NCBI RefSeq assembly: GCF_000226115.1
Contig: NC_016457.1
Span: 186,001 to 250,000, forward strand
Length of the DNA stretch: 64,000 nt
DNA from: Thermothielavioides terrestris NRRL 8126
Taxonomy: Eukaryota; Ascomycota; Sordariomycetes; Sordariales; Chaetomiaceae
Reading direction: 5' to 3'
Part shown: positions 36,863 to 48,789 of the stretch, piece after piece
Layout of the letters: every line of letters begins with the position of its first letter
Numbering within the stretch: the stretch's first letter is position 1
Program-made: the position numbers and the translations under genes
Notes under the pieces: generated by a model
What the model was told of the DNA's origin: nothing
Databases searched by the model: none
What the model saw: the letters and a program-made list of their open reading frames with translations, nothing else

Positions 36863-38545
36863 TTACCCCCCCTTCGAAAAAACGTTGTACCTATATAATA
36901 AATATATTACAGTCCTCCACTAGCTATTGATAATTAGAAGAATTGGCTTATAAGCCTATTTTTTATAAAGCTTATACAATTAAGTTTTATAGGACTTAGA
37001 AATCTGCCTTATAGCCTACTAGGCTATATAAGTCGTTATATCTAGGCTAGTAGGTATATAAGGGAGCTAGGATAAAATGTTATTCTACGACCTTATAGTA
37101 GGTTTATATATATATACAATGTCTCTTAGATTAAGTTAGATCATATTGTCCTTTAGGTACTAGTAGGTTATTATTTAGATATTCGTTATTAAAGTAATCC
37201 TCTTTATAAGCCTTTAGCTATTATAGTAACTGTTATAATAATCTAGCTATATAGGGGAATGCTTTATAGAATTCCTAGAGGTGGTATAGTATATTCTTAA
37301 AATTGGTAATATTATACTATTTAGGGTCCTTGCTTTAACTAATCTATTTAATATAGTACTAGAGTTTCCCTTTAAATATCTAGGAAATAAGAATCTTTTC
37401 AACTTACTATTCCAACTTACTATCTACCTTAATTAGCAGCTTAGGCTAGGGTTCCTAGCCTAGTAATAGGTTATTTAGTATCCTCTAAAGTCGATCTAGA
37501 GTAAACATTAGGTATATCTTCTAGATCTTAGATAGCTTTAGCTTATAAGAATAACCCTTCTTAGCAATAATTGAAAAAAGCTTAGCAATAAGGTAATTAA
37601 ACTTGTTGCTTAGTTGGTTTATCTACTAGTGGCCCTTTATAATATAGACCTTCTAGCCAACTTTAAACTCTTCTAGTCGCTAATATTTATCTACTTACTA
37701 CTTTTAGGCTTCCTAGGCTTTCTATATATTTTCTTTAACAAATTAGATAGTAGAATTGATTTTAAAGAGTATCTCCTAGGCTTTAATATAATTAAGCTTA
37801 TCTTTAACGCTATTAAATTTTTAGATATATTTCTACTAATTATAAATTATCTAGGGGAGTATACTAGTCTTGACCTTAAATAAAGCAAAGCTAGTAGATA
37901 AATAGAGTAAAATAGCTTAAATAAAATCTATTATAGATAATAATTTTAATTAATTGTTTTAGAAATAGTTAATAAATAGGTATAGGCGTTAGTCAAGGTA
38001 TTAATTTATAATTTTAGTCTACCTATTTATCTAGGGGTACTTTAAAGAAGAGAGATATAGATTAATTCTAAAGATCTTATAGAACTTGTCCTAGAATACT
38101 AAGATAAATTAAAGGCCTTAGTCTAAAGTAATTGATTCTAAAGCTTTATAAGTATATTAAATATATTAATAGTAGAGTTATACTATCTCTTTAATATTAA
38201 TAGTCTTATAATAGAGGAGTAAATAACTATACTTCTTTAAATAGTCTACTATAATAAAGACTTAGTTATAGCTCAACTTATCCTAGGGTATTATATAGAA
38301 GTCTATAGTAATGTACTACTAAAGTTTTATAGGGACTTCTAGAGGCTTAAGGAGGCCTAGTAGCTTATTATAGGATATATAAGAACGTTGGTAGGTCTAG
38401 TAATTCTAGATAAACCTGTCGATATCTCCTATTTACCTTAGCTAAAAGTATTATCTCTAGACTAACTCTTATATCTTATTCCTACCTAGGTAGGCTATAG
38501 AGATCTAGTTATAGATTTTAACTAATAGGTAGGTTTATAGATAAC

Positions 38546-38794
38546 TGTTATAGACTGGGCTATACCCAGGCTAGGTATATAGGGCTACGCCCAAGATTCG
38601 CAGTGGCCCCGGGACAGACCTGTAGCGGGCCCGCCTCGCGCCTAGAATAATGTCGGTCCGAACCCACTTTGCGAGCCCTTGAAAAACTCTGCGCGCAGGG
38701 ACCGCAGCCTGTACTTCTCCTTTTTCCTTCCTTAAGGTAGTTGAATAGAACATTGTGCGCTTATCTGTAGACGCTATAAGGCTAGCACGTTACA
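38546..38794. mobile_element. GC-rich solo LTR
   Basis: A 249-bp insertion absent from Gypsy 1, flanked by ATAAC on both sides (38541-38545 and 38795-38799), with 5'-TG...CA-3' ends. This is the form left by LTR-LTR recombination. Its ends, TGTTATAG and CGTTACA, equal the RIPped ends of the host Gypsy LTRs although the interior differs, suggesting a related family. It is much richer in GC than its surroundings. The minus-strand open frame 38571-38753 has no recognisable domain and is probably accidental. Strand cannot be decided. Confidence 0.85.
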
Positions 38795-40186
38795 ATAACT
38801 ATCTAATAGAACTATTAGCCTCCCTTCCTTTAGTAGAAGGCTACTATTGCTTAGGGTCTAGTCAATATTATTCTAGTAGACAAGCTCCCTAAAGCTCTTT
38901 AGGGCCTTACTTTCCTAGTTTATTTTAAGGATAATATCTACTAGTTTATATCCTTTAAGTCGTTGTAGACGAGATAGCTTAGATTCGTTAGCTTCGATTT
39001 AATAGATTATATACTGTAAGTTGTACTTAGTAAGCTCCTTAGGCGACAACTCTAGTTCCTCTAGGATCTATAGGTCTAGCTTGCTCTTAGGGAGGACCAT
39101 CTAAGTACGATAGGCTTCTTGGACTTCCTTCTAGATAGTAAGTTCTTTGGCCTTATAGGACAAGGCGTTAGCAACGACGTTCTATTTACTAGGTCAATAG
39201 ACAATTTAAAAATCTAGGGCAAAGAGGAGCTTAGCCTATCCTACTTGTTGTATATTAAGTAGCCTCTTCTATATAAAGTACTACAACGTATAGTAGTTGG
39301 ATAAGATATTAAACCGCTATTAGAGGCTAAGTTGTATTAGGTACTATTCTTCAATAGTATATATAATAGTAAGGAGTTCCTTATTATAGATAGGGTAATT
39401 GCTTTCTAGTTTAGATATCGTTTTTAAGAAGAATATAATAGGGTACTAACTATCGTTGTATTTCTACTAGAAGACTTTAGCTATAACTCTACTAGATATA
39501 TCGACTTTGATTTAGCTTTTTCTAGTAGGGTCGTAGTACTTAAAGAGTAGGATATTAGTTATTTGCTTTTTAAGTTCTTAGAAGGCTTCCTTATACTCTT
39601 TAGTCTATTTAAATAGTTTTCCTTTAATAGTTAGGCGCTATAAAGGCTATATAATCCTTCTATATTTATAGACAAATTAATAGTAAAAGTTGTAGAATCT
39701 AAAGAAGGCTTATACTCCTTATATAGTAGTAGATCAGTCCTAAGAAACTATTGTCTTAATTTTCTTTAAGTCTATTTAGACGCCTTTAGTATTAACGATA
39801 AACCTAAGGAACTTAGTCTTAGTAGTATAGAATTTATATTTCTTAATATCTATCTAGAGACCTACTTTATATAGCTTCTAAAGGATAAGTTATATATATT
39901 TATAGTATTCTTCTTTATTCTAAGAGTAGATAATTAGGTTATTAATATAGACGGTTATAAATATATTAAGGTACTTAAAGAACTAAGAATTGACAAATCG
40001 TTAGAAGGTAGTAGGTCTATTATATAGGCTAAATAGTAGAACCTTATAGTGGAATTGGCTATAGTAGGTTTAGAAAGTTGTTAGGTCTTTGCTTCTAGGG
40101 GTAAGTCGGATCTAGTAGAAGGGTTATTCTTAAAGAGGTCCCGCCAAGACTAATTTCGGGACCTACCGCTTACAAGTATTTACAAA

Positions 40187-40408
40187 TTGCCGCAAGGGAG
40201 CGGGGTCGCCACGACTTCGAGCAACATCAACAACGAAGAATTGCAAAGACTTATAGCAAAAACTTCGCGAAACCTCAACCAAATTGAAAAAAAAGAAAAC
40301 GAAGTTAACCTATACCCTAACCTTGACCCTCACCCTAACTATAACCCTCACCCTAACCAGCGGGGGGCTGGCGCCGCCCCCCGCACCCCCGGCGAACTAA
40401 CCGCTTGA
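40187..40408 (+). other. Open frame in the TIR element, coding status doubtful
   Basis: 73 codons opening with TTG, not ATG, inside the 385-bp element. The first half is Asn/Glu/Lys-rich (NINNEELQRLIAK), the second half is forced by the CCCTAACC-like repeats (NLDPHPNYNPHPN). No known domain. It could be a remnant of the parental element's gene or chance in an unmutated GC-rich stretch; I favour chance. Confidence 0.3.
40314..40359 (+). repeat. Degenerate telomere-like repeats (CCCTAACC/CCCTCACC)
   Basis: Five CCCT(A/C)AC-type units in 46 bp, e.g. ACCCTAACC at 40314 and CCCTCACCCTAAC twice. They resemble the fungal telomere unit CCCTAA but are interspersed with variants, and they sit within a transposon. 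Confidence 0.75.
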
Positions 40409-41999
40409 ACGCCTTGGCGATAGTGTAAACGCCTTGGCGATCGGGGTTGTGTAAAAACGTTGTAAAAACATTGCCGACAATTAGCCGAAATTAGTCTTGG
40501 CGGGACCTCTTTAAGATCTAGCAGTAGAAGGCTTGTCGAATATTAATCTTAGTAAAGATTTTAATGTTTCCTAGTTATTATAAGGTTTTATTAATATAGG
40601 GTAGTAGATAGTAGTCTTTAATAATAACTTTATTTAAAGCTTAGTAATCGATATAGAACCTCTAGGTCTTATCTCCTTTAATAGTGAAAAGTATAGAAGA
40701 GTAATATAAAGTGGCACTTAGCTTAATAAAACCCTTCTATAGGTTCTTAACTAGGTACTTCTTTATAGTTTCTAGCTAGTTGAGGGTATAGGAGTATAAG
40801 GGGCTTACTCACTAGGGTAATAGTCTAGTAAATTCGATCTTATAGTTGTATTTATACTTTAGAGGCATCTCGTTAAATTCTTTCTTTAAAAATATATCGA
40901 TAAATTTAATAAAGTAAAAGTACTTTACAATTACTTCTTTAACTTATAAGGGCTTAGACCTCTTTATCCTCGTTATTAAGAAGTTTATTAATCTTTTTAA
41001 CCTTAATAGCTTAGTCGATCTAGACGATTATAATGAATCTTAGTATAGAATTTCCTTATTAGTTTCCTTTAAAGAACATTTTATTAAAGGCTATAGTAGA
41101 GATAACTATAGCTTTAATTAAGTTTTTAAAAATCTATAGTCGTTTACCCTCTTTTACCTAGGAGATAGCCTATTCCTCCTCTTCTTTAGGTATTATAGGT
41201 CGAGTATAGGTTCTTAAAGGAATAAATTCTTCGCCTTTTAATGCTTAGTCTATCTTCTAGAGGCTATTGTCCTATATACCTTTAAACGATACTTTTTAAA
41301 GGGGTTTCTTAGTAAGTTCAATAAGATTATACCTATTGGTATATATTTTAAAGACTTTAAGTTATATCAATTAGTATAATCTTAGGCTTACCTTAGGTTA
41401 TATTAATCGATATATTTCTAAATCCTTAGTAGGCTATACTAATTAGTAGAATTTATTAGATATAGGTTTAGAAAATAACTCTCTATACTTTAGTATTTAT
41501 AGTTGCTACTAAGCCTTCTAATATTAGTTTTAACGCTTTATTACTTAGTCTCTTCGCTTAGTATCCTTCTAGTATTTAGGGTTTAATACCTTAGGAATAA
41601 AGGAGTTATAAAGAATCTTAAAGATATAATTCTATTCTAGGTTATATAGTTTATCTTTAGACTAGATTAATCAATATTAGTAAATATCTAGTAGAATATT
41701 ATAGTAAACGAGCTACTATTAGCCTAGTAATAGCTAATGTTCCTTTTCTATATTAAGAACTAGGAATAGGATATCTTTTTATATTCTTCTATCGATTTAG
41801 AGGTCGAATCTTAGAATTAAGTCGATAAAGTCTATAGATCTACCTTAGAAGTCCTTTATAGAGATCGGAGTCTCGAGTAGTATCCCTCTAATACTAAGTT
41901 TCTTAGTAATTCGCTTTATATAGATTTAATTAAAGAAGATATAACCGTTTATTCTAAAGTCAATAAATATAGTAATAGTAATATTATTTCTATTAATAG

Positions 42000-43770
42000 C
42001 TAATATATAGAAGAAAAAGAAGCTTCGACTACCTATAAACTACTAAAGGTCTACCTAGGTAACTATTAATCTAATATCTAGCTTTAAGCTAAAGTCTACT
42101 TTCTTTAAAGCTTTTAGTTTTCTAATTCAATAGTCTTAGTCTTATTTTCTTTAATTAAATTTATTATCTTCTTTAGGTCTACCTCTATCTTCTTAATTAT
42201 AACTATAATACGTTTTAAATACTATACCTTTATATAATTAGTCTTTTAGTAATAGAAGTATTTACCCTTCTTCTTTAGGGTATTTTACTCTTTCTAAAAG
42301 AGCTTAGGAGATCCTAATTTAGCTTTACCTCCTTTAGAACTATCTAACTAAAGGGTCTTTTCTTTCTTCTTTATAGAAGCTAATCCTCTATTCGATTATC
42401 TAGATCCTAGTAAATTAGATTTTCTATCTTTCTAATCCTTCTTTATTATCTTCTAGAGTAAAGAGAACTAGTAACTAAGGCGAGTAAAGTCGTTAAAGCT
42501 AATATTTAGATCGACTAGATCTTTTACTATCTAGAAATATAAGCTCTAAGAGAGTTAAATATAGAATTCCTCTTTCTATTTGTCTTTAGGTTTCTTAGAT
42601 TTAATAGTAAGGTAGATAAACTTAGTAAAGAACTTACAATAGGGTATAGATCCTATCTTTAGGACTATAAAATCGTTCTTTATATAACAAAGTTTAGTAA
42701 AGTTGATATAAAATCTGTCTAGAAAGTTAAACAACTTATTAAGATGAATAATTAGCTTTACTATATCTTCTTTAAAGTAGGGTATAAAAGCCTCTATCGC
42801 TTTATTACTAATAAAGGATACTATATATCCGAATTTTAAATCTTTAATTAAGAACAATTTATAGTTCCCTTTAATCTTTTAAAGTATAGCTACCTTCTAG
42901 ACTAAATACTTTAGGTCTTTACTATTAATAAACTTCTTAAGGTTAATAATCTTTATAATTTTTATATAAATTGTAGGTTTAAAAGTCTTTTTAGTCGTTG
43001 AGATTAGACAATTAGAATTATATAACTTTAAATGTAATTTAGTTTATATTGGTTGAATTTAGATCGAAAGTATAGCTTAGCCCTATAGATCAACTATATT
43101 AGCAATCTTCTTAAAGAGTTCTATCCTCTTATCTTCTAATACTATCTTATTATATAAAAGTACCTTGATTTAGGTATATAAAGTAGAAAGTTCTTTAGGG
43201 TCGAGGGTATTACCTTGTTCTTACTTAAATTACTAAACTTTTATAAGTAGTATTGTTATTAAATTGGCTAATACATTGTAGGTGACTTATAGAGCTATAG
43301 CTTATCTAATTGCTATATTATACTATATAATAATTGATTAGATCATTTTAATAAGATCATTACTTTGTAATTAATCGACCTATTTAGTACTTAGTAGCTA
43401 GACCTCCTTAAGAGCAATTAGTTTATTATTCTAAAGAAAGTAAGTAATAGCGATATACTTGTTTTTAAGTCTTATATAACGCTTAATCAAATCTACCTCC
43501 TATTCTTTAGCTAAATACTTAATTTAGCTAATTTAATTAAAAGACTTAGGAATAGGGTTTATAAGCTTATATTCTTCGATTAAGTTGGTAGTCATTTAGG
43601 TTTAAGAGCTAAATAGGGTTAAATCACTGATCTTCAATCGGATTCGAGTACCTTGATTACCTTTTACATTGAATTTATAGAGGTCCATTAGATTAATTTT
43701 CTAGGTGTTCTAGCCTTGTTTAGTAGGCCTAGGAGTATAACCTATATTTTCTATTTTATAAACTATTATT
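42000..43770 (-). pseudogene. Gypsy 2 gag, start codon lost
   Basis: Counterpart of copy 1 gag. The ATG is ATA here (near 43767) so translation start is gone. The core stretch 42857-42576 is again stop-free (FLIKDLKFGYIV, then LDRFYINFTK) and the CCHC knuckle is at about 42266-42220. The gag-to-pol junction keeps the same GAA AAC TAA and the same spacing to the protease as copy 1. Differences from copy 1 are mostly RIP-type. Confidence 0.82.
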
Positions 43771-44075
43771 AGAATCGTACTTCTTTTAGGACTTCTTTTG
43801 TCGATTAATATAGTTGAATCGCCTCGATAAGGTGATTGCACTACTTACCACTAGTCGATCGGAGGTTGCTTCACTATCGGCAACCTATTGTACATTTAAT
43901 AGTTTGTCCTTAGTGCCAATTAGTTCCTAGCTAACCTATTGTATTATACTGTTAGTAAATCAAAGGTTCTATTAGAGATTTAGGTTCTCTAGCTAACTAA
44001 ACTAGTCCTATTAGAAAAGACTATATTAGATATTATATTGCCTTTGTAGGCCTATAGTAGTAAGACTTAAAGTAA

Positions 44076-44462
44076 TGTTATAGCAAGGTAAAATAAATAC
44101 TAGATGACTTATAGCTAAATTGATCCTCGATTAACAAAGACTTTAAGTCTAAGGAGAAAGAGGAAAACTATTAATATATAGATGGAAAACTGTACTAAAA
44201 TACCTTGGGTAGTATATATAGACAATTTGTAGTGGAGCTGCAATTTGTAGTAGGGCTATAAAGTCTATACGCTATAGGGTAAGACGTAGTTCGCCTTATT
44301 AGCACGTTTTTCCTTATCGGTAAGTCAACCCCTTCCTTCCTAATCTAGAAGTCGACTTAAATCCTATAAATCTACTAACTTAGGAAGTCACATAGGTATA
44401 TAGTCACGTGACATGTCTGTATACAAGTTATATAACGGTGGTTAGCGTGCTATGCCGTTACA
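44076..44462 (-). repeat. Gypsy 2 LTR, right (5' LTR)
   Basis: 387 bp, TGTTATAGCAAGG...GCCGTTACA, followed by the GTTGC duplication. It has a single copy of the unit duplicated in the left LTR. Confidence 0.92.
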
Positions 44463-45745
44463 GTTGCTAGTATATATAAGGCTATACTAGTCTATAACCT
44501 CGAGAGCAAGACCTAGGTACCCCCTATAGACCTATACCTTAACCGCTAGGCGGTATATACTAAGTAAAGGCTCTAGAGAATAAGGCTTATATAGCTCCTA
44601 TATAATATATATATAAAGGTAGTATTAAGGCTAAAAAGGAGACGTTATATATACTATACCCTAGGGATAAGGCTAGCTATGGGAGATGCCCTTATAGAAC
44701 GAAGATAGGCGTAGGCTAAGGAATAGCTCCTTTGATACCGCCCTACAATAGTAGTAAAGGTATAGAGTAAGAGTAGCAAAGACGACGAATAGAGACCCTA
44801 GGAGCTTTAACTTTATATCGATATAAATATAGTTATAATAGAGGAGTAGAAGGTATATAGAGAGTTGTAGATACACTTATATAGATGCTAAGAGGCTAGA
44901 GAGAGTATATTATAAAGAAGTAGTTGACCTATATAGCCTAAAGCCCTCTACCTAGATACTATAAATATATAAAGACCTTAGTAAAGTATAGAGCTCTCTC
45001 TTTATATAGGTATATATAGGAGCTATTAGCCTAAGGCAGTTCCTATTCTAAAAAGGTATACTAGATACGTCTATACCGCTTTACTACTATAGCGAGGCGC
45101 TTAAGACTATTGTCTATCTTACAATATACTATAAAGACCTAGTAGTCACTATAGAAAGACCTAGCGTCTAGGACCAATATACGCTATTTACGCTACTTAG
45201 AAGTAGGAGAGGCGCTTAGGCGCTTATAGGATAGCTAATATATACTAGGCGCCTATAGAAGTACTAGCTAGCGCTTAAACTAAATATCGAGGGCGAAGTA
45301 GGATATAAAGAAGTAGTAGAAGGCTCTATAAATATATAGCTAATATATAGTAGCTAGGGCGATATAGTAGAAGAGCCTCTAGCGAATAGCTATAAGGACA
45401 GTAGTATAAATAGGGGGTATAAAAGGAAGAAGAGGCGTAGGAAGGTTGGCCTCTAGCTACTCTCCTCGTATATACTACGCGCCTAGCGACTTAGGCGCTT
45501 ACGCTAGGGGCGTATTATATAAGCAAGTGGTATATAGCAGGCTATAGAGGCTGCTATATCTCCGTCGCTACTAGGCTAGAAAGGTAAGTTCTAGCAAGTT
45601 GGAAAGAAGAAGTCTAGAAGGCCCGCCCTATATAGTAGGAACGTAGTATAGGCACTATATATAAGTGGTATATATAGAGGTGGAGGGACTGCTTGCCTTT
45701 AGTAGCAAGGCACTAAGTGCCTCTTCGGTGTAAGATTAATAATAA
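44463..45745 (+). mobile_element. LINE copy D, segment 2 (ORF2 end, 3' UTR, tail)
   Basis: Continues copy D after Gypsy 2. ORF2 C-terminus ends near 45490, then 3' UTR, a perfect hairpin AGGCAC-TAA-GTGCCT (45708-45722) and a short (TAA)n ending at 45745, followed by the duplication TATAATTTAGAC. The minus-strand open frame at 44673-44876 is antisense to ORF2 and not a gene. Confidence 0.92.
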
Positions 45746-46715
45746 TATAATTTAGACCTTATTCTCCTTTGCTAGATCTACTACTAAGTAGTCGAAGATA
45801 TCTTTATATCTCGTTAAAGCAACTAGCTAAACGCCCTTCGCTAGTATAGCAAAGGTATAGCGCTTAAATACTATAGTCGCCCTAAATATAGTAGTAACCT
45901 ATACTTTATTATCTTTATTGATAAACTATATCTAATAGTCCTCTTCGAATATAACCCCTATATTCCTACTCCTTAGTAACTTCTATATAGCGATTACGCC
46001 ACTTCTACCACCTCCTATTGTCGTCCCTATAGTAGCTATAGCTACGTTAACCGCCTAGACTATATTATCTACGCTCCTATTGACGATATCTATAGACGCT
46101 TGCCTAAGATCGACCACTAATTTATAGAATAGCTTCTTTAGTATATACTATATATAGCCCTCAAGTATCTAAGGCGTCGCTATCGCGGCTATACCCTACC
46201 TAGCCACCTAGGCCTAGGTCCTCGCCTATACGCCTTTAGCATCTAGCTATATCCCAACCTTGTTTCTTATCTATATAACCTCCTCTTTTATATAGTCAAT
46301 GCTTTTATATAGCTTATATATATCGTAGAGGCAGTTTAGCTCGTCCTAAAACACCTTACGGTAGTATATATATACAGTAGCCTATATATATAGCTATATC
46401 TCCAGCGACACTAAGGTATAGAATTCCTATAAAAGCCTCGATTTCTTATTGCTAACAGCTTCGGTATATATATTCTAATTATTTGTAGCTCCTATAGGAG
46501 GGAGCCCAAGTCTTCGGTCGTATTGGTCGGGGTACTTATATACGTTAGCCGCAATATCGCGACTCGCAGAGCCCTCTACCGGGCTACTACGATCGCTACT
46601 ACGACCTACACAGCCGCTACGCCCCCTCTACGACATCGCAGATAGGGGTAACTGGGTGCGCTAAGAACGCTCGTGTTGTCGGATTCGATTTTAGCTCAAC
46701 GGTTCCTATATACAT
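45746..46715 (-). mobile_element. LINE copy E, segment 4 (ORF1 start and leader)
   Basis: The 5' part of copy E: beginning of ORF1 and the GC-rich leader (about 46480-46700, plus strand ACTCGCAGAGCCCTCTACC). It ends about 40 bp short of the family 5' end, at GGTTCC, before TATTACCTAATA (46716-46727), the right target duplication that closes copy E and reopens copy B. Confidence 0.9.
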
Positions 46716-48789
46716 TATTACCTAATATAGAACAAGCATAATAAGACCTTTTAATTAGGAAATATACTACTTTAGATTGTAGTAGAATAGGAGCTTGAGC
46801 TTTATATATCTCGTAGTATATCTACTTAGGTTCGCTAAAGCAATAGAAATAGTACGATCGACTATATCTAGACAATATAGGGCAATAGCGCTTATTGGCT
46901 AGGGCTACTCGACTTAGTAGGCTTAGACTATATACCTTAGATAGCTGAAGTGCCACTAAGGGGGAGTAGTAGCAAAGCCACTATACTACTAGGCTATAGC
47001 TAGGCGCTATTAGACTATAAGAGGTATAAGGCTAAAGCGTAGTTCCTTATTCTACTAAAAGAGATTAATATAGTAGAGGAGCTTAAAGATATAGTAGGTA
47101 CTCTAATATATAAGCTAACTAATATTATAGATATAGCGGTATTATACTAGAAGCTTAACTAAGGATCCTATACACTATAATATAACCTCAAAGTTAATAA
47201 GGTAATATAGGAAGCGAGGAGGGCTAAATGTACCTAGAGGTCGAGCTATATTATAAGCTTCTAAAAATACTACTATAAGGTAGTAAAGTAATTTAAACGT
47301 TGTACTAATCGATTATAGATGTTATACTAACGCTACTCGCTTATTAAAGTATTAAAGGAGTAGAAGCCAATGTAGGATATCAAGAGGTAGATATAGCTCT
47401 ATAGCTATCAACGCCCTAAGCCCTTAACGATACTAGCGCTCTAGCTAGGGCCTAGCGAGCCTTAGAACGCTATAATATATACTTAGAAGGCAGAGGCGCT
47501 AGTAGAGCACTTCTTCTCTATACTATAGGCGTAATACAATAGTATCTCTAACTAGAACTAGCTTAAAAGGTCCTTCTATAATACTATACTAATCGACTAA
47601 GAGGTCTATAGTAGTAATATTATAAAGATTATAAGTTGTATAGGATTGAACAAAGTGTTTAGTAAAGACCTCTTTACTAATAAGTTCTTTAAGGCCTATA
47701 ATAAGGAAAAGAAGCTATTAAAGGTGCTTATAGCGATTATATACGTCTACTTCAAGCTGGAGCACTTCTTATATAGATTCTATACTATATAGGTAGTCGT
47801 TCTAAGGAAGCTAGGGAAGTCTCTAGAGTAGCTAAAGGAGGTAAAGGCGTACTACCTAATATCGCTATTCAATATAGTAGATAAGATTATTAAAGTGACT
47901 ATTATAGACTAGGTAATATATATAGCTAAGGCGTATAAGCTACTCCTAGAGATATAGATAGGTTTTTAGCAATATAGGTTAATAGAGGTAGCGATCTAGG
48001 TAGTAACCAATATAGTATAGACGGTATAGGTATAGAGCGTCTATATATCGCTACTATAGCTAGACCTAAAGGGCATCTTCGACTAGGTCGATTAGGTCTA
48101 GCTACTATATATACTCTAGGAGCTAGGATTCGAAAGGAAGCTAGTTATACTTCTAAAGAGCTATTTCAAAGATCGTATAGTACGTTTATAGTTCAATAGG
48201 ATTATAGCCGAACCTATAACCCTATAATAGGGTATACTATAGGGTTCGCTACTGTCGTTAGCGCTATTTATCCTCTTTATTACCCCTTTGTTCTATACCC
48301 TCGAGGTATATACTAGGCTTCTAATAGTCGGATATATAGATAATATAAACCTCTTTATATTTAGATAGGATATACTAGCGTATTACTATATACTAGAGAG
48401 GGGGTTTACTAAATATAAGAGATAGGCTTTGGAGTAGAGTATATAGTTCGAACTAGTAAAGAGTGAACTTATCTACTTTATAAAGGTGTAGCGACTATAT
48501 ATAAAGGTTGTCAATATCCTAGGCAAAGGCTAGCTAGGGCTTGCCCTAGTAGAGTTAGTAAGGTTCCTAGGTATATAGTTAGATTATAAGCTCTCCTTCA
48601 AAGCGTATAAGAAGGCAATAGAGGCGAAAATAGCTATATAGAAGTTCGTCCTTATAAGGCTTATAGCGAAAACGTATAGGGTATATATCGCTAAAGCTTA
48701 GGAAATCTATATAAAGGTTATAAAGAGTATCCTCTTATATAGAGTAGTAGCTTAGTATACTTTAACGCCAATTGAAGGAACCCTATATA
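46716..48789 (+). mobile_element. LINE copy B, segment 2 (endonuclease end, RT)
   Basis: Continues copy B from the same 12 bases where segment 1 stopped at 14657, about 32 kb away. The RT box reads YIDNIN (about 48333-48350). It is cut near 48789, in the ORF2 C-terminal region, by the 5'-truncated LINE F. The rest of copy B is not in the window. Confidence 0.9.

Larger units (their letters stand above)
40130..40514. mobile_element. GC-rich non-autonomous TIR element (MITE-like)
   Basis: A 385-bp insertion absent from Gypsy 1, with perfect inverted ends of 30-31 bp (40129-40159 and 40485-40515; outer part TTAAAGAGGTCCCGCC). The left end also contains an inner inverted repeat AGGTCCCG/CGGGACCT (40136-40143, 40157-40164). 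Inside are a degenerate telomere-like CCCTAACC/CCCTCACC run, a GC hairpin GGGGGGC/GCCCCCC, and the 14-bp direct repeat AACGCCTTGGCGAT (40408-40421, 40428-40441). No RIP is visible, either because it came late or because it is below the length RIP acts on. It encodes no transposase. Confidence 0.85.
40109..40538. repeat. Imperfect ~21-bp duplication flanking the TIR element
   Basis: GATCTAGTAGAAGG plus GTTATTC (40109-40129) lies left of the element and GATCTAGCAGTAGAAGG plus CTTGTC (40515-40537) right of it. Gypsy 1 has a single such sequence (19107-19127). The right copy has three extra bases. If this is the target duplication it is far longer than the 2-9 bp usual for TIR transposons. Confidence 0.65.
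37650..42000 (-). pseudogene. Gypsy 2 pol, interrupted twice
   Basis: Same enzymes as copy 1. The RT active site reads YINNL (39949-39935): both positions after Ile are Asn. The protease site is near 41967-41937 with DSG destroyed. The distance from knuckle to protease is 299 bases, exactly as in copy 1. The distance from RT to integrase (39949 to 38369) is 1580; subtracting the 254 bases of the solo LTR and its duplication leaves 1326, a multiple of three, so this copy keeps frame where copy 1 has one extra base. The solo LTR splits the integrase, the TIR element splits the RT. Confidence 0.85.
36463..44462 (-). mobile_element. Gypsy retrotransposon copy 2, with two nested insertions
   Basis: An 8000-bp copy of the same Gypsy family as 15727-23044, flanked by GTTGC (36458-36462 and 44463-44467). 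LTRs are 36463-36862 (400 bp, longer because of a 13-bp tandem duplication) and 44076-44462 (387 bp). Minus strand. RIP is heavier than in copy 1. It contains a GC-rich solo LTR (38546-38794) in the integrase and a GC-rich TIR element (40130-40514) in the RT region; removing these brings its length close to that of copy 1. Confidence 0.95.

Noticed and set aside
38571..38753. 60-codon minus-strand open frame
   Set aside because: Lies wholly inside a 249-bp solo LTR with target duplication; GC-rich unmutated DNA favours chance open frames.
40314..40359. Chromosome end or interstitial telomere
   Set aside because: Only a few degenerate units, enclosed within a TIR element and continuous with other transposons on both sides.
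44673..44876. 67-codon minus-strand open frame
   Set aside because: Antisense to LINE D ORF2; Leu/Tyr-rich from TA repeats, no domain.
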